DNA from: Deltaproteobacteria bacterium
Lineage (GTDB): Bacteria > Desulfobacterota > Desulfomonilia > UBA1062
Direction of reading: 5' to 3'
DNA: 6,049 nt
Assembly (NCBI GenBank): GCA_023230665.1
Contig: JALNWY010000179.1
Coordinates: 1-6,049, forward strand
Below, one piece after another: positions 5,821-6,049 of this stretch. Each line of letters begins with the position of its first letter. Position 1 is the first letter of the stretch. The notes beneath the pieces are model-generated. The model searched no databases and was not told where the DNA came from. It saw only the letters and a program-made list of their open reading frames with translations. The position numbers and the translations under genes are program-made.

Positions 5821-5852
5821 ATGTTGATATTTCTCATGCCCGCCTCTTTTTT

Positions 5853-5889
5853 GGCAAGACCTTTTTCCCGGCTCCTTGCCGTCTTTTTT
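5853..5889 (+). terminator. Weak candidate terminator
   Basis: GGCAAG (5853-5858) and CTTGCC (5875-5880) can pair across a 16-base loop, followed by GTCTTTTTT (5881-5889). The stem is short and the loop large, and no plus-strand gene lies immediately upstream. It could insulate the downstream promoter from read-through across the transposon scar. Low confidence. Confidence 0.2.
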
Positions 5890-5933
5890 ATCCCCCTCGA
5901 AACTGAGCCCGTACAGAACTGCTGAGAATCATC

Positions 5934-5962
5934 TTGACTGGAATGACACGCTGTTCTATGAA
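5934..5962 (+). promoter_or_regulatory. Candidate sigma70 promoter near the right edge
   Basis: TTGACT (5934-5939), a 17-base spacer and TATGAA (5957-5962) make a plausible promoter. Transcription would start near 5969, about 40 bases before the ATG at 6009. Short repeats overlap the spacer and the start site. Confidence 0.45.
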
Positions 5963-5980
5963 ATGACATCGCGTTCATTT
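5942..5980. repeat. Operator-like direct and inverted repeats in the promoter
   Basis: AATGACA occurs at 5942-5948 and again at 5962-5968, exactly 20 bases apart (about two helical turns). AAATGA (5961-5966) also pairs with TCATTT (5975-5980) across 8 bases. The placement, in the spacer and around the expected start of transcription, is what a repressor site would show, but short repeats can arise by chance. Confidence 0.3.
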
Positions 5981-6008
5981 TCGCGTATATGTTTCTTGAG
6001 GAAATCAC

Positions 6009-6049
6009 ATGCAGAACGAATATGTTGTGAGACGTAGAAAGCAGCCTTC
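6009..6049 (+). CDS. Possible start of an unknown gene (runs off the window)
   Basis: An ATG at 6009 is preceded by GAGGAA (5998-6003) with a 5-base gap, the best-spaced ribosome-binding site in the right half of the window, and by a plausible promoter 40 bases further up. Only 13 full codons are visible, giving MQNEYVVRRRKQP: a short acidic start then a basic run. That is too little to assign a function or to prove the frame stays open. Confidence 0.35.
   Translation, partial: MQNEYVVRRRKQP

Noticed and set aside
5438..5827. Plus-strand open frame of 129 codons
   Set aside because: It is antisense to both transposase remnants, whose family motifs are on the minus strand.
5817..6008. Minus-strand open frame of 63 codons upstream of the IS66-like head
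   Set aside because: No ribosome-binding site, no recognisable motif, and it overlaps the plus-strand promoter elements; likely non-coding.

Overview
The window comes from the chromosome of a Gram-negative (LPS-making) bacterium. The order msbA-lpxK-gmhB-acyltransferase, the high GC of that block, a tRNA-Cys without an encoded CCA tail and the transposase types suggest a deltaproteobacterium (Desulfobacterota-like). This placement is inference only; no taxonomic marker is present.

Positions 1-3526 are a compact plus-strand operon for the lipid A/inner-core part of lipopolysaccharide. The 3' two thirds of msbA (lipid A flippase) is followed by lpxK (lipid A 4'-kinase), gmhB (heptose-bisphosphate phosphatase for the ADP-heptose precursor of the core) and an LpxL/HtrB-family late acyltransferase. 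Each gene starts inside its predecessor, with overlaps of 38, 35 and 28 bases, so the genes are probably translationally coupled. The operon promoter lies upstream of the window.

At 3540-3661 a good sigma70-type promoter drives a single tRNA-Cys(GCA). Only 9 bases past its 3' end is the stop codon of a convergent minus-strand gene (3671-4714). This gene encodes an LpxR/DUF2219-type outer-membrane lipid A 3'-O-deacylase with a signal peptide. The plus-strand operon would therefore make lipid A and LpxR would trim it at the cell surface. GC content drops visibly from the tRNA onward.

From 4715 to 5129 there is no convincing gene, though a perfect 7-bp palindrome lies at 4861-4877. From 5130 to 5820 (minus strand) lies a wrecked transposon scar. 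The N-terminus of one transposase (IS66-like, with an internal TGA) is joined out of frame to the C-terminus of an IS1380-family transposase. The IS1380 part carries a 7-bp tandem duplication and a compensating 1-base loss that scramble its catalytic-glutamate motif. The last 120 bases hold a plausible sigma70 promoter with operator-like repeats and a well-spaced ribosome-binding site ahead of an ATG at 6009, possibly the first codons of a gene continuing past the window.

I see no clearly new system here. The most interesting items are the LpxR gene beside the lipid A operon and tRNA, the staggered gene overlaps, the reconstructable chimeric transposase fossil and the repeat-studded promoter at the right edge.
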